Notes under the pieces: generated by a model | What the model was told of the DNA's origin: nothing | Database searches by the model: none | Seen by the model: the letters and a program-made list of their open reading frames with translations, nothing else | Assembly: GCA_963822115.1 (NCBI GenBank) | Contig: CAWGGM010000014.1 | Location: forward strand, 132,358-196,357 | Reading direction: 5' to 3' | Length of the DNA stretch: 64,000 nucleotides | Origin: CAWDXG01 sp963822115 | Lineage (GTDB): Bacteria; Myxococcota_A; Polyangia; Polyangiales; Polyangiaceae | Part shown: one piece after another, positions 17,652-25,955 of the stretch | Position numbering within the stretch: the first letter of the stretch is position 1 | How the letters are laid out: every line of letters starts with the position of its first letter | Position numbers and translations under genes: made by a program

Positions 17652-18932
17652 ATGGCGCGCTTGACGGCTAGGCTTGTCCCGGGGGTTCTTGTTGCATTCA
17701 GCGCGGCGGCGCTGGCGCTCGCTTGCAGCGCATCGGGCGGCGGCAGTCACTTCGGTGGCCCGGGCTCCGGCGGTAGCGGGAACAGCTCGTCAGGCGGCAG
17801 CGGGAACGCAACCGGCTCGGGCGGCAGCGGGAACGCAACCGGCTCGGGCGGCAGCGGGAACGCAACCGGCTCGGGCGGCAGCGGCGCGGGGTACAACCTC
17901 GGCGGTAACGGCGGCGGCGGCAACGCCACCGGCAGCGGCGGTACCTGTGGCGGCGATACGTACGGCGGCAAGCAGGCGCCGCTCGACATGTACATCATGA
18001 TGGACCGCTCCGGCTCGATGGACGGGACGAAGTGGAATGGCGTCAAGAGCGCCATCACCTCGTTCGTCAATGCCGGTGCCGCGGTCAAGGATATCGGGGT
18101 CGGGATCCAGTTCTTCCCGCCCAAGAGCACCGACAGTTTCTCGTGCCCCCTCCTTCCGCCCTGCGGCAATGGCTGCATGGACTTTGCGGGGATCTGCATC
18201 CCAGGCACCGGCTCCGCCGAGTGCAACATCAGCACCTACTTGCCCCCGCCCGTGCAGATACAGAAGCTGCCGGGCGTTGCGTCGGCGATCATCACCGCGA
18301 TGGGCAACAACGGCCCGAATGGCGGTGGGACGCCGACGCTGCCGGCCATGCAGAGCGCGGTGCAGGCGACGACCGCCTACGCCAAGCAGAACCCCAGCCA
18401 CAAGGTCATCATCGTGCTGGCGACCGACGGCGAGCCGAACGACTGCAACAGCACGGTCTCCAACGTCGCGCAGGAAGCGCAGAAGGCCCTCGCCTCGACG
18501 CCGTCGGTGATGACGTTCGTGATCGGTATCGGCACCGTCTCGAACATGGACACGATCGCAAAGGCCGGCGGCTCGGGCACCGCGATCCAGGTCGACGCTG
18601 CCAACGCGAACCAGCAGTTCCTCGACGCCATGAACAAGATCCGCGGCACCGCGCTGGGCTGCGAGTATCTGATCCCGACGCCTACCAGCGGCACGTTCGA
18701 CCCCGGGTTGGTCAACGTGAACTACACGCCCGACAACGGGAGCCCGCAGCTGGTCTACGGCGTCGGCGACGCGTCGAAGTGCGGCAGCGGCCTGGGCTGG
18801 TACTACGACAACCCGCCGCCAGCGACGCCCACGAAGATCATCCTCTGCCCCGATACGTGCAAGCAGGTCCAGGGCGGCGGCTCGGTCAGTATCGAGCTCG
18901 GTTGCAAGACCAAGCCTCCGCCGGTGCAGTAG
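17652..18932 (+). CDS. von Willebrand factor A domain lipoprotein
   Basis: A secreted, lipid-anchored 426-residue protein. The signal peptide ends in the lipobox LALAC with Cys25. Then comes a Gly/Ser/Asn stalk (about 28-105) that includes three exact 9-residue repeats. The vWA domain (about 110-330) carries the metal-site motif DRSGS at 118-122 and LATDGEPNDC in the second half. The C-terminal 90 residues are Cys-containing and end in the GGSVSIELGCKTK region. vWA domains bind protein partners through a metal ion; the ligand is unknown. The gene is monocistronic. A hairpin follows at 18942-18964. Confidence 0.88.
   Translation: MARLTARLVPGVLVAFSAAALALACSASGGGSHFGGPGSGGSGNSSSGGSGNATGSGGSGNATGSGGSGNATGSGGSGAGYNLGGNGGGGNATGSGGTCGGDTYGGKQAPLDMYIMMDRSGSMDGTKWNGVKSAITSFVNAGAAVKDIGVGIQFFPPKSTDSFSCPLLPPCGNGCMDFAGICIPGTGSAECNISTYLPPPVQIQKLPGVASAIITAMGNNGPNGGGTPTLPAMQSAVQATTAYAKQNPSHKVIIVLATDGEPNDCNSTVSNVAQEAQKALASTPSVMTFVIGIGTVSNMDTIAKAGGSGTAIQVDAANANQQFLDAMNKIRGTALGCEYLIPTPTSGTFDPGLVNVNYTPDNGSPQLVYGVGDASKCGSGLGWYYDNPPPATPTKIILCPDTCKQVQGGGSVSIELGCKTKPPPVQ
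17805..17885 (+). repeat. Three tandem 27-base repeats inside the vWA lipoprotein gene
   Basis: Units at 17805-17831, 17832-17858 and 17859-17885 are essentially identical and encode NATGSGGSG each. The in-frame unit length means copy-number change would lengthen or shorten the stalk without breaking the gene. Confidence 0.85.
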
Positions 18933-18941
18933 GACCGGCTA

Positions 18942-18964
18942 GCGCGAGCCGCCGAGGCTCGTGC
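18942..18964 (+). terminator. Hairpin downstream of vWA gene
   Basis: GCGCGAGCC (18942-18950) pairs with GGCTCGTGC (18956-18964), with one G-T pair and a 5-base loop, starting 9 bases after the stop. No T-run follows, so this is a weak call. Confidence 0.3.
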
Positions 18965-19127
18965 CGCCGACACCGATCGTCTCCGGGATAGTCCGGTGGG
19001 CCGAGCGTGAGCCGCCGCAGCGGCGTGAGCACGCTCGCGACCGGGTTGGGCGGGATCCCTCGGTCGCAGGGCCGGGTCGGGCCTGGCGCACCGGACGGCT
19101 CTCGCGCGCGTTGCTGGCGCGGGGGGC

Positions 19128-19162
19128 TTGCTAATCACACATTCTGAACATAATAAGAATGT
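19128..19162 (+). promoter_or_regulatory. Promoter with overlapping ArsR-type operator
   Basis: The -35 box TTGCTA (19128-19133) and -10 box TAATAA (19151-19156) are exactly 17 bases apart. Across the -10 lies a perfect inverted repeat ACATTCT (19139-19145) / AGAATGT (19156-19162) with a 10-base centre. The predicted start near 19163 leaves only a few bases before the ATG at 19167, so the message is nearly leaderless. The layout fits autorepression by the ArsR protein encoded directly downstream. Confidence 0.7.
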
Positions 19163-19166
19163 ACGA

Positions 19167-19820
19167 ATGACGGCTGGACCCCTCTACGACCAGCTGGCCC
19201 ACGTCACCAAGGCGCTGGCCAGCCCCGAGCGCCTGGTGCTGCTGGAGCTGCTCGCCCAGGGCGAGCGCAGCGTGGAGGTGTTGGCGGAACGCGCCGGCCA
19301 GAGCCTGCAGATCACCTCGCACCACCTGCAGAAGCTGAACGGCGCCGGGCTGCTCTCGCGCCGCCGCGAGGGGCGGCACATTGTCTACTCGCTGGCCGAT
19401 CCGTCGGTGGCCGACTTCTGGTCGGCTCTGCGCGCGTTCGCCGTGTCCCGCTCGCCCGAGCTGCGCGATGCCGTCTCGCGGATGGCCGCACGGCGCCGGA
19501 GCGCGGGCACCATCGAGCCGGCTGAGCTCGAGCGTCTGCTTGCGCGAGGCCGCGTGACGCTGATCGACGTGCGTCCGGCCGAGGAGTACGCAGCCGGACA
19601 CCTGGCGAAGGCGCGCTCGATACCGCTCGACGAGCTGCCCGGGCGCCTCGGCGAGCTGCCGAAGCGCAAGCTGGTGGTCGCCTACTGCCGCAGTCCGTAC
19701 TGCGAGCTGGCGGACCGCGCCGTCGCACTGCTCGCGGAGCACGGCTACCGCGTGCGCCGGCTTGAAGAAGGCGTGCACGAGTGGAGCGCGCACGACGGAG
19801 CGCTGGCTCCCACCCCCTGA
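19167..19820 (+). CDS. ArsR-family repressor fused to a rhodanese domain
   Basis: A 217-residue regulator. Residues about 5-95 form an ArsR winged helix (recognition region ITSHHLQKLNGAGLLSRRREGR). Residues about 115-210 form a rhodanese domain with active-site Cys174 in YCRSPYC and a second Cys179. The DNA-binding half has no cysteine, so sensing probably uses the rhodanese cysteines, for example persulfide or thiol oxidation; this is inference. The start ATG 19167 was preferred over an upstream in-frame TTG because the promoter and operator lie there. It is the first gene of an operon with the thioredoxin-glutaredoxin protein (17 bases after the stop) and groES. Confidence 0.88.
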   Translation: MTAGPLYDQLAHVTKALASPERLVLLELLAQGERSVEVLAERAGQSLQITSHHLQKLNGAGLLSRRREGRHIVYSLADPSVADFWSALRAFAVSRSPELRDAVSRMAARRRSAGTIEPAELERLLARGRVTLIDVRPAEEYAAGHLAKARSIPLDELPGRLGELPKRKLVVAYCRSPYCELADRAVALLAEHGYRVRRLEEGVHEWSAHDGALAPTP

Positions 19821-19837
19821 CCCAGGAGTCGATGGAT

Positions 19838-20428
19838 ATGTCCCTGCAGAAAATCACAAACGAAAAAGAACTGCTTTCGGCGCTGTCGCCGGACAAGGAG
19901 ACGATCGTGGGCTTCTTCGGCGAGTTTTCCGAAGCTTCCCGCAAGGCCCAGCCAGCTTTCGAGGCGTTCTGTCACGAGCAGGGCGACCGCCCGATCTTCC
20001 TGGTCGATGTGGGTGTGGTGAAGGGCCTGCACCAGCGCTTCGGCGTCTCGAACGTGCCGACCGTGCTGCGCGTCAAGGGTGACGACGTGCTGTTCAAGAT
20101 CTCCGGGCCACAGTCCACGGAGGGCTACGCCAGCGCGCTGTCGTCCAGCGCGGCGCCGACGCGCAACGCCGCGGCGGCCAAGCGCCAGCACAACGTGCGC
20201 GTGTACGTGACCGACACCTGTCCCTGGTGCACCCGCGTCAAGTCCTACCTGCGGCAGAACAACGTGTCGTTCCGCGAGGTGAACGTGTCGCACAACGAGT
20301 CGGCGGCGCGCGAGATGGTGCGGCGGAGCGGGCAGCAGGGCGTGCCCCAGGTCGACATCGACGGGCGCATGATCGTCGGTTTCGACAAGGGACGGATCGA
20401 CTCGCTGCTGGGACTCGGCAAGAACTGA
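19838..20428 (+). CDS. Thioredoxin-like/glutaredoxin fusion protein
   Basis: A 196-residue cytoplasmic redox protein in two halves. Residues 1-105 have a thioredoxin fold (KGLHQRFGVSNVPTVLRVKGDD), but the active-site CxxC is missing; the position reads GEFSEAS. Residues 118-196 are a glutaredoxin with CPWC at 128-131 and GVPQVDIDGR for glutathione binding. The N-terminal half may serve for docking or dimerisation. The ATG at 19838 was chosen because AGGAG lies 9 bases before it; an ATG six bases upstream is also in frame. It follows the ArsR-rhodanese gene and precedes groES by 33 bases. Confidence 0.88.
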   Translation: MSLQKITNEKELLSALSPDKETIVGFFGEFSEASRKAQPAFEAFCHEQGDRPIFLVDVGVVKGLHQRFGVSNVPTVLRVKGDDVLFKISGPQSTEGYASALSSSAAPTRNAAAAKRQHNVRVYVTDTCPWCTRVKSYLRQNNVSFREVNVSHNESAAREMVRRSGQQGVPQVDIDGRMIVGFDKGRIDSLLGLGKN

Positions 20429-20461
20429 ACACCTGATGATCGGGAAAGGAAAGACGAAGAG

Positions 20462-20749
20462 ATGAACCTGCAACCGTTGAACGGACACGTCCTGCTCCGG
20501 CTGGTCGAGGCCGAGGAGAAGACGAAGGGCGGCCTGTACGTCCCCGACTCCGCCCGCGAGCAGCCCGCCGAGGGCTACGTCGAGGCCAAGTCGGCGGGCT
20601 CCTCCGACGAGATCGCGATCGGCGATCGCGTGCTGTACAAGAAGTACTCCGGCGAGGAGATCAGCTTCGACGGCACGAAGTACCGCCTGATCCAGGAGGG
20701 CGAGCTGCTCGCGAAGTACGTCGAGGCGGACGCCATCCCGGCCGAATAG
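20462..20749 (+). CDS. groES: GroES-type co-chaperonin
   Basis: A 95-residue Cpn10 protein, full length for the family. It shows KTKGGLYVPDSAREQP (mobile-loop region), IGDRVLYKKYSGEEI and the terminal EGELLAKY. GroES caps GroEL during protein folding. No groEL is adjacent, and the gene is instead third in the ArsR-rhodanese operon, so it is probably a second, specialised co-chaperonin. A purine-rich ribosome-binding region (GGGAAAGGAAAG) precedes ATG 20462. Its stop abuts the stop of the convergent HEAT-like gene with no spacer. Confidence 0.9.
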   Translation: MNLQPLNGHVLLRLVEAEEKTKGGLYVPDSAREQPAEGYVEAKSAGSSDEIAIGDRVLYKKYSGEEISFDGTKYRLIQEGELLAKYVEADAIPAE

Positions 20750-22186
20750 CTAGGACAGCTCCGCGAGGCGCCGCTCGACCGCCTCGCGGAGCGCATCCTG
20801 CTCCGCGTCACGGGCCAGCTGCCGGAGCACGATCGGATCGTCCAGCCGGGCAACGGCGGCGAGTCGCACCTCCAGCGACTCGTCGTACTGCGCCCGGTTG
20901 GCCAGCACGGCTGCATCGTGCGTGCGTCGCACCGCGGACAGGCGCACCTGCCAGGCCTCGTCGTCGCGCGCGCGATGGGCGATCAGCTCCTGGCTCTTGA
21001 CGCGATCGACGGCGATGCGCCGCACCTGCCAGGCCTTGTCCCACTGCGCGCGATTTCTGAGCGTCGCCTGGTCGCGCACGCGCCGCACCGCGGCCTCCCG
21101 CACCTGCCAGGCTGGGTCTTCCCGCGCCACTCGCACCAGCGAAGGCTGGTCCTTCACCTGGACGAGCGCTTCGCGGCGCACCTGCCAGGACTCGTCCGAC
21201 TCGGCGAGCTCCGGGATCCAGGTGGTGTCGGGAGGCGGCTTGCGATCGCGGCGCGCGCGCTTCTTGCCGGGCGGAGGCGCCTTCGAGAGCTCGCGTAGGC
21301 GCCGCACCGCAAGTGCGCGGGCATCGGGCGACTCGGCATCACGCGCGACCTGTTCGAGCAGGCGCACGTTGGAGAGCCGCGTCAGCGCCGCCCTCTGTAC
21401 GCGCCGATCCGGATCGTGCATGGCAATTCGCGCGCGCGCGTCGCCTCCGCGCACGCGCAGCACTGCGTCGAGCCGGGTATCGCTGTATCCGCTCTCGCGT
21501 GCGACCCGGACCAGAGCGCGCTCGCGCGTCAGCTTCGCGAGCGCGGCGCTGCGCACTTCCGGGTCGTCATCCCGACAGGCGATGGTGGCCAGCTCGCTCT
21601 CGTCGTCGGTCTTGTCGACGGCGCGCCGCCGGACCTCTGCGCTGTCGCTCTTCTGCAGCACGCCCGAGACCAGCTTCTTGTCGCTGAGGCGCTTGACGGC
21701 GATTTCGCTCACCAGCGCGTGGCTCGACGCGCGCGCGAGCTCGGCCAGCATCGACTCGTCGGTGATCTTCTTGGCGGCGGACTTGGCGACGACCTGGTCG
21801 CGTGCGTTCTGTGCGACGTCGAACAGCGCTGCGTCGTCGTCCAGCCGTGCTACCGCGAGCTGCGCCAGGGTGCGCGGAGCCTGCCGGGCGACATCCGCCA
21901 GGGCTCCGGGCTCGTCGATCCGACGCAGCGCCAGCCGGGCGATTTCCGCGTCGCTGCTGGCCAGGGTGACCTTGACCAGCGCACCCGCCGACTCCAGGCG
22001 CTTGACGGCGCGCCGTCGGTCCGCCTGGTCCGCCTGGTTCAGGGCACGCTCGATTTCCTGGTCTTCTCCACCGCCAGCGCGGCTGTCCGGCTCGTCTGCG
22101 GAACCCACAGCGCCGTCACGTAGCATGACCGGCGTCGGGTCGCTGCTCCCCCGTGGCGGGGTGTTTCCCGGGTGCTCCAGGCCCAT
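20750..22186 (-). CDS. HEAT-like repeat protein of unknown function
   Basis: A 478-residue soluble protein made almost wholly of short helical repeats of about 25 residues. The C-terminal copies are very regular (pattern WQVRxxAVxxVxDQxxLxxxARxD, at least five copies), and the N-terminal copies are more diverged. A basic linker (KKRARRDRKPPP) sits about residue 310. Such HEAT/LRR-variant solenoids act as protein-binding scaffolds. There is no signal peptide and no membrane segment. The start is uncertain: ATG 22186 is used, and ATG 22126 is possible because the first 40 residues look disordered. It is divergent from the lipoprotein at 22202. Confidence 0.75.
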   Translation of the reverse strand: MGLEHPGNTPPRGSSDPTPVMLRDGAVGSADEPDSRAGGGEDQEIERALNQADQADRRRAVKRLESAGALVKVTLASSDAEIARLALRRIDEPGALADVARQAPRTLAQLAVARLDDDAALFDVAQNARDQVVAKSAAKKITDESMLAELARASSHALVSEIAVKRLSDKKLVSGVLQKSDSAEVRRRAVDKTDDESELATIACRDDDPEVRSAALAKLTRERALVRVARESGYSDTRLDAVLRVRGGDARARIAMHDPDRRVQRAALTRLSNVRLLEQVARDAESPDARALAVRRLRELSKAPPPGKKRARRDRKPPPDTTWIPELAESDESWQVRREALVQVKDQPSLVRVAREDPAWQVREAAVRRVRDQATLRNRAQWDKAWQVRRIAVDRVKSQELIAHRARDDEAWQVRLSAVRRTHDAAVLANRAQYDESLEVRLAAVARLDDPIVLRQLARDAEQDALREAVERRLAELS

Positions 22187-22201
22187 GTATACTCGTCCAT
22201 C

Positions 22202-23230
22202 ATGTCGCTCGCCTGCCTGGTACGTACGGTCGCACTAGGACTTCCGCTCGTGGTCCTGGGCTGCACCCACGACTACTCGTCCTTCAACTTCCAGAACCAG
22301 CCGGATGGCGGAGGCGGTGCCGCGACCGGTGGCAGCGCGGGCATGGCCGGGGGCAGCACCGGTGGGTCCGGTGCCATCGGTGGCTTTGGCGGCACGGGGG
22401 CGACGGGTGGCAGCGCCGGCATGGGCGGCAGCGCGGGCACGGGCGGCAGCGCCGGTACCGCGGGAACCGGCGGCTCGACGGGCTGTGCCGGCAACCAGAA
22501 GCTCTGCAACGGCAGCTGCGTTCCAGACAACGATCCGAAGTACGGCTGCGCAGCCGCCGGATGCACCCCGTGCAGCATCGCAAACGCGACGACGCAGTGC
22601 TACCAGGGCGCCTGCGCGCTCTTGAGCTGCGACGCGAACTACGGCGACTGCAACAAGGATCTCACCGACGGCTGCGAGCTGAAGCTCGACACGGCTACGG
22701 ACTGCGGAGCCTGTGGGCGCGCCTGCGGCACCCAGAACGCCAGCTCGACCAGCTGCAGCACGGGTTCGTGCGCTCCGGTCTGCAACGCTGGCTACGGTGA
22801 CTGCTCGACGCCGAGCGGAACGGACAATGGTTGCGAGACGGACCTCGCGACCTCGAACAGCCACTGCGGCAGCTGCGGCAACGACTGCAATGTGCAGGGA
22901 GCCAACGGTGGCTTCAGCTGCCTCAAGGGCGTGTGCGGTTGCACCGACAACACCCAGTGCGGCCTGGGTGGCGGCGCGGGCGGCACGTGCGACACCGGTA
23001 CGGGTCTGTGTTCCTGCCAGGGCAACGCGTGCAACCCGGGCGAGGTCTGCATCAAGGACAAGGGCAACGACGTCTGCTCGTGCAACGGCAAAGCGGCCTG
23101 CGCATCCGGAGAGACCTGCTGCGAAAAGCCTGCCGGCTGCTTCGACCTTCAGACGGACGCGAAGAATTGCGGCGGCTGCGGGCACGCCTGCGCGACGGGC
23201 CAGAGCTGCAACAACGGCACATGTCAGTAG
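22202..23230 (+). CDS. Cysteine-rich surface lipoprotein
   Basis: A 342-residue lipoprotein with lipobox VVLGC at Cys21. A Gly/Ser/Ala/Met linker covers about 35-95. It is followed by repeated cysteine modules of the form CxxxYGDCxxxLxDGCExxL..DCGACGxxC and NCGGCGHACATGQSC, containing some 40 cysteines. The modules are probably disulfide-rich and extracellular. Equivalent modules occur in the kinase at 15073 and the lipoprotein at 32724. The start ATG 22202 was chosen because the signal peptide begins there; a TATACT hexamer sits about 10 bases upstream. Function is unknown. Confidence 0.82.
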   Translation: MSLACLVRTVALGLPLVVLGCTHDYSSFNFQNQPDGGGGAATGGSAGMAGGSTGGSGAIGGFGGTGATGGSAGMGGSAGTGGSAGTAGTGGSTGCAGNQKLCNGSCVPDNDPKYGCAAAGCTPCSIANATTQCYQGACALLSCDANYGDCNKDLTDGCELKLDTATDCGACGRACGTQNASSTSCSTGSCAPVCNAGYGDCSTPSGTDNGCETDLATSNSHCGSCGNDCNVQGANGGFSCLKGVCGCTDNTQCGLGGGAGGTCDTGTGLCSCQGNACNPGEVCIKDKGNDVCSCNGKAACASGETCCEKPAGCFDLQTDAKNCGGCGHACATGQSCNNGTCQ

Positions 23231-23291
23231 CCGACCGGTGCCTGGGCTGGAGCTCGTGTCGCCCGGGGGTGTTGTGTGGCACAATGCTCTC

Positions 23292-23939
23292 GTGGCTCGC
23301 GCTAGGGATCTATTTGCCTGCGTTCTGCTTCCGCTCGGCTTGTCCTGGTCGGTATCCGGTTGCTCCAGCTCGACCGTCGTGTCGGGGGTCGGGGCGGCGG
23401 GCGGTGCGGCTGGAGCGTCGGGAGGGGCAGCCGGTAGCGACACCGGGGGGGCGGCTGGCGCGTCGGGCGGTGCAGCCGGTAGCACTGCCGGCGGCGCAGC
23501 TGGCGCGTCGGGCGGTGCAGCTGGCAGCACTGCCGGTGGTGCGGGTGGCGTTGGCGGAGGCTCCCCGGGAGCCTGCCCCGGCCAGCTGGTACAGCTCGGC
23601 GGGTCGCCGCTCGCGGGCAGCGCACAGGGCGACCTCAACAACTACCTGGAGCGCGCCGCCGGAAGCTGCGTAGCGGACCAGACCAACAAGCAGACCGCCA
23701 TCTACCACTTCGTGGCACCACAGACCGGGGTCGTGACGCTGGAGGCCCAGAGCTCGAGCTTCGGTCCCGCGGTCTACATCTGGAAGGCGTGCGGAGACCC
23801 CTACAGCGAGGTCGGCTGCTGGGAACAGGGCAAGGGCAACGCCTCGGTCGAAGCCAACCAGGACTACTACGTGTTCGTCACCACGGGCTGGAAGCTGAAC
23901 GGATCCTCGCTCTACAAGCTGAGCATCACCTACAACTGA
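23292..23939 (+). CDS. Ala/Gly-stalk lipoprotein with PPC-like domain
   Basis: A 215-residue protein. The signal peptide MARARDLFACVLLPLGLSWS ends in the lipobox SVSGC (Cys24). Residues 37-90 are a low-complexity Gly/Ala/Ser stalk with three 15-residue repeats. The C-terminal 120 residues look like a small beta-sandwich of the bacterial pre-peptidase (PPC) kind (YHFVAPQTGVVTLEAQSS to YYVFVTTGW). The start is GTG, either 23292 (used here) or 23274; neither has a good ribosome-binding site. It is transcribed in the same direction as the preceding cysteine-rich lipoprotein, 61 bases after it. The ligand is unknown. Confidence 0.75.
   Translation: MARARDLFACVLLPLGLSWSVSGCSSSTVVSGVGAAGGAAGASGGAAGSDTGGAAGASGGAAGSTAGGAAGASGGAAGSTAGGAGGVGGGSPGACPGQLVQLGGSPLAGSAQGDLNNYLERAAGSCVADQTNKQTAIYHFVAPQTGVVTLEAQSSSFGPAVYIWKACGDPYSEVGCWEQGKGNASVEANQDYYVFVTTGWKLNGSSLYKLSITYN
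23400..23534 (+). repeat. Three 45-base in-frame repeats in the lipoprotein stalk
   Basis: Three consecutive 45-base units encode GGAAGASGGAAG followed by SDT or STA. The second and third copies are almost identical. This is a low-complexity stalk and likely to vary in copy number. Confidence 0.7.
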
Positions 23940-24006
23940 ACCGGCGAGCGGGACTCCGCGAGGGGCGTAGCCGCCCTGGAACCAGTGAAGGCGGCCGAGC
24001 TCTGCT

Positions 24007-25824
24007 CTAGCTCCCGGAGAGCAGCCGTCCGAGGCGATCGGCGAGCTGCCGGCTCGAAAACGGCTTCTGCAGGATAGCGGCGGACGACGGAGCAGAATGC
24101 TCGGCCAGCACGCCAGCCGCATGACCCGACATCATCAGGATCTTGATGGACGGGAACCGCTGCTCGACGACGCGCGCGAGCTCCGGTCCGCTACGTCCCG
24201 GCATGACCACGTCGGTCACCATCGCGTCGATGCGCCCGTCGGCCTCGGCGCACCGCGCCAGAGCCTGTTCGGCGTCCCCGGCAGAAAACACCTTGAAGCC
24301 TTCCGCGACAAGCCCGCGGCGTAGCACCTCGCGAACTGCCGGCTCGTCTTCTACGAGAAGCACGGTCTTCGAGGGCGCTTCCGTCATCGAGCGGGGACCC
24401 GACGGCTCTTTCGGGAGCTCTTCGCCGACAACGGCGGGCAGCAGCACGGTGAGCGTCGTGCCGCGGCTGGGCTCGCTGTCGACCTCGATGTGCCCGGAGC
24501 TCTGCTTGACGATGCCGTGCACCGTCGCAAGACCAAGCCCCGAGCCCTTTCCCAGCTTCTTGGTCGTGAAGAACGGCTCGAAGATGCGCTGCTGCGTATC
24601 GGAGTCCATACCGTCGCCATGATCGTTCACCGCGAGCGTGACGTAGCGACCCGCAGTGAGCCCGCGGCTCTGCGCCTCGTCGGCTTCGAGATCGACATTG
24701 CCGGTGCTGATCGTGATGACGCCGCCCGCGGGTGTCGCATCGCGTGCGTTCGTGACCAGATTCAGCACCACCTGGTCCAGCTGCGTGGGGTCGACGAACA
24801 CCACGTGGTCCGTGGCAGCGCGGTCTATCTCGAGCCGGGCATTTTCACCAACCAGCCTGGAGAGTAGATCCGCGAGCTCGTCCAGTGCCTCGTGCAGGTC
24901 GACCTTGCTGGCTTCGAGGACCTGACGGCGCCCGAACGCCAGGAGCTGGCCCGTGAGGCTTGCGGCGCGCTTCGCGGCTTCGGCCACGGCTTCGACCTCG
25001 GCGCGGGATTTCCGGGGGAGCTCCTTGTCGTCGAGCATGATCTGGCAGGTCCCGATCATGACGGTGAGCAGGTTGTTGAAGTCGTGCGCGATGCCGCCGG
25101 CGAGCTGCCCCAGAGCTTCGAGCCGTCGCGCCTCCTCGAGCTGCTGCTCCAGCGCTTCGCCCTTTTCCTGGGCCACCCGCCTCGCGGTGATGTCGCGCAT
25201 GACGATCTTGACGCGACGCTTCCGGCCTTCGATGCGCTGCAGGTTGGCTTCGACGGGAACCACGGCGCCATCCTTGTCCACCACCTCGAGCTCCATGGGA
25301 CCCGCGCGGCGTTCCGAGCGGGCCTGCTCGATCCCCGCCTGGATGCGCTCGAGCTGCTCGCCCACGAAGAACCCGGTGTCCGCCAGCGGCTGTCCGTGTG
25401 CCTCCTCTGCGTCCAGACCCGTGATGCGCGTCGCCTCGGGATTGAAGTTCTGGATCGAGTTGTCGTCCGCTACCGCCACGATGGCGTCGGGGGCGTCGCG
25501 GATCAGTGCGGCGTAGCGCTCCTCGCTTTCTGCGAGCGCGCGCCGCGAGCGCTCGATCGACCGGAAGAGTGGACCGATGAGCGAGATGCCGCCCAGCATC
25601 AACAGCGAGATCGTGAGCGCGATGAGCTCGGCGATCGGGTCGAGTGCCCTGTGCCCGGCCGAGACGTCGACCAGCGTCACCAGGCGCCGCATCGCCATCA
25701 GGAGCACCGCGGCTGCAATCAGCACCCAGGCGCTGCGACGCCCCGTGATGCGTACCAGACGCAACGCCTGCCATGCAGCAAGTAGCTGCACCAGCAGCGA
25801 GACGACCAGCAGCCCCGTTGACAT
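24007..25824 (-). CDS. Hybrid sensor histidine kinase with PAS and receiver domains
   Basis: A 605-residue membrane-anchored hybrid kinase. Three hydrophobic segments lie within residues 1-90. A PAS domain covers about 100-215 (ESEERYAALIRDAPDAIVAVADD). HisKA has phospho-acceptor His247 in IAHDFNNLL. The HATPase_c domain shows NLVTNARDA, DHGDGM and GLGLATVHGIV. A C-terminal receiver domain (about 490-605) has phospho-acceptor Asp538 in TDVVMPG. It lacks a DNA-binding output, so phosphate must go to another protein or the receiver is autoregulatory. The gene stands alone, with the sulfide operon terminator about 70 bases upstream of its start. The input signal is unknown. Confidence 0.93.
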   Translation of the reverse strand: MSTGLLVVSLLVQLLAAWQALRLVRITGRRSAWVLIAAAVLLMAMRRLVTLVDVSAGHRALDPIAELIALTISLLMLGGISLIGPLFRSIERSRRALAESEERYAALIRDAPDAIVAVADDNSIQNFNPEATRITGLDAEEAHGQPLADTGFFVGEQLERIQAGIEQARSERRAGPMELEVVDKDGAVVPVEANLQRIEGRKRRVKIVMRDITARRVAQEKGEALEQQLEEARRLEALGQLAGGIAHDFNNLLTVMIGTCQIMLDDKELPRKSRAEVEAVAEAAKRAASLTGQLLAFGRRQVLEASKVDLHEALDELADLLSRLVGENARLEIDRAATDHVVFVDPTQLDQVVLNLVTNARDATPAGGVITISTGNVDLEADEAQSRGLTAGRYVTLAVNDHGDGMDSDTQQRIFEPFFTTKKLGKGSGLGLATVHGIVKQSSGHIEVDSEPSRGTTLTVLLPAVVGEELPKEPSGPRSMTEAPSKTVLLVEDEPAVREVLRRGLVAEGFKVFSAGDAEQALARCAEADGRIDAMVTDVVMPGRSGPELARVVEQRFPSIKILMMSGHAAGVLAEHSAPSSAAILQKPFSSRQLADRLGRLLSGS

Positions 25825-25890
25825 CCCCGAACCTACCCGAGTCTCCCGCGGCGCTCGTAACCGCGCAATACCAGGCGGGCAAGGACCCGG

Positions 25891-25932
25891 AAAAACAGCG
25901 CACCCCGGAGCTGTCAGGCAGCCCCGGGGTGC
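25891..25932 (-). terminator. Rho-independent terminator of the sulfide operon
   Basis: Read on the minus strand, GCACCCCGG (25932-25924) pairs with CCGGGGTGC (25908-25900) in a perfect 9-bp stem with a 15-base loop, followed by GCTG and TTTTT (25895-25891). It lies 24 bases after the stop of the dsrE-like gene. Confidence 0.8.
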
Positions 25933-25955
25933 GGCTTCTGGAGGGGGAAAACGGG

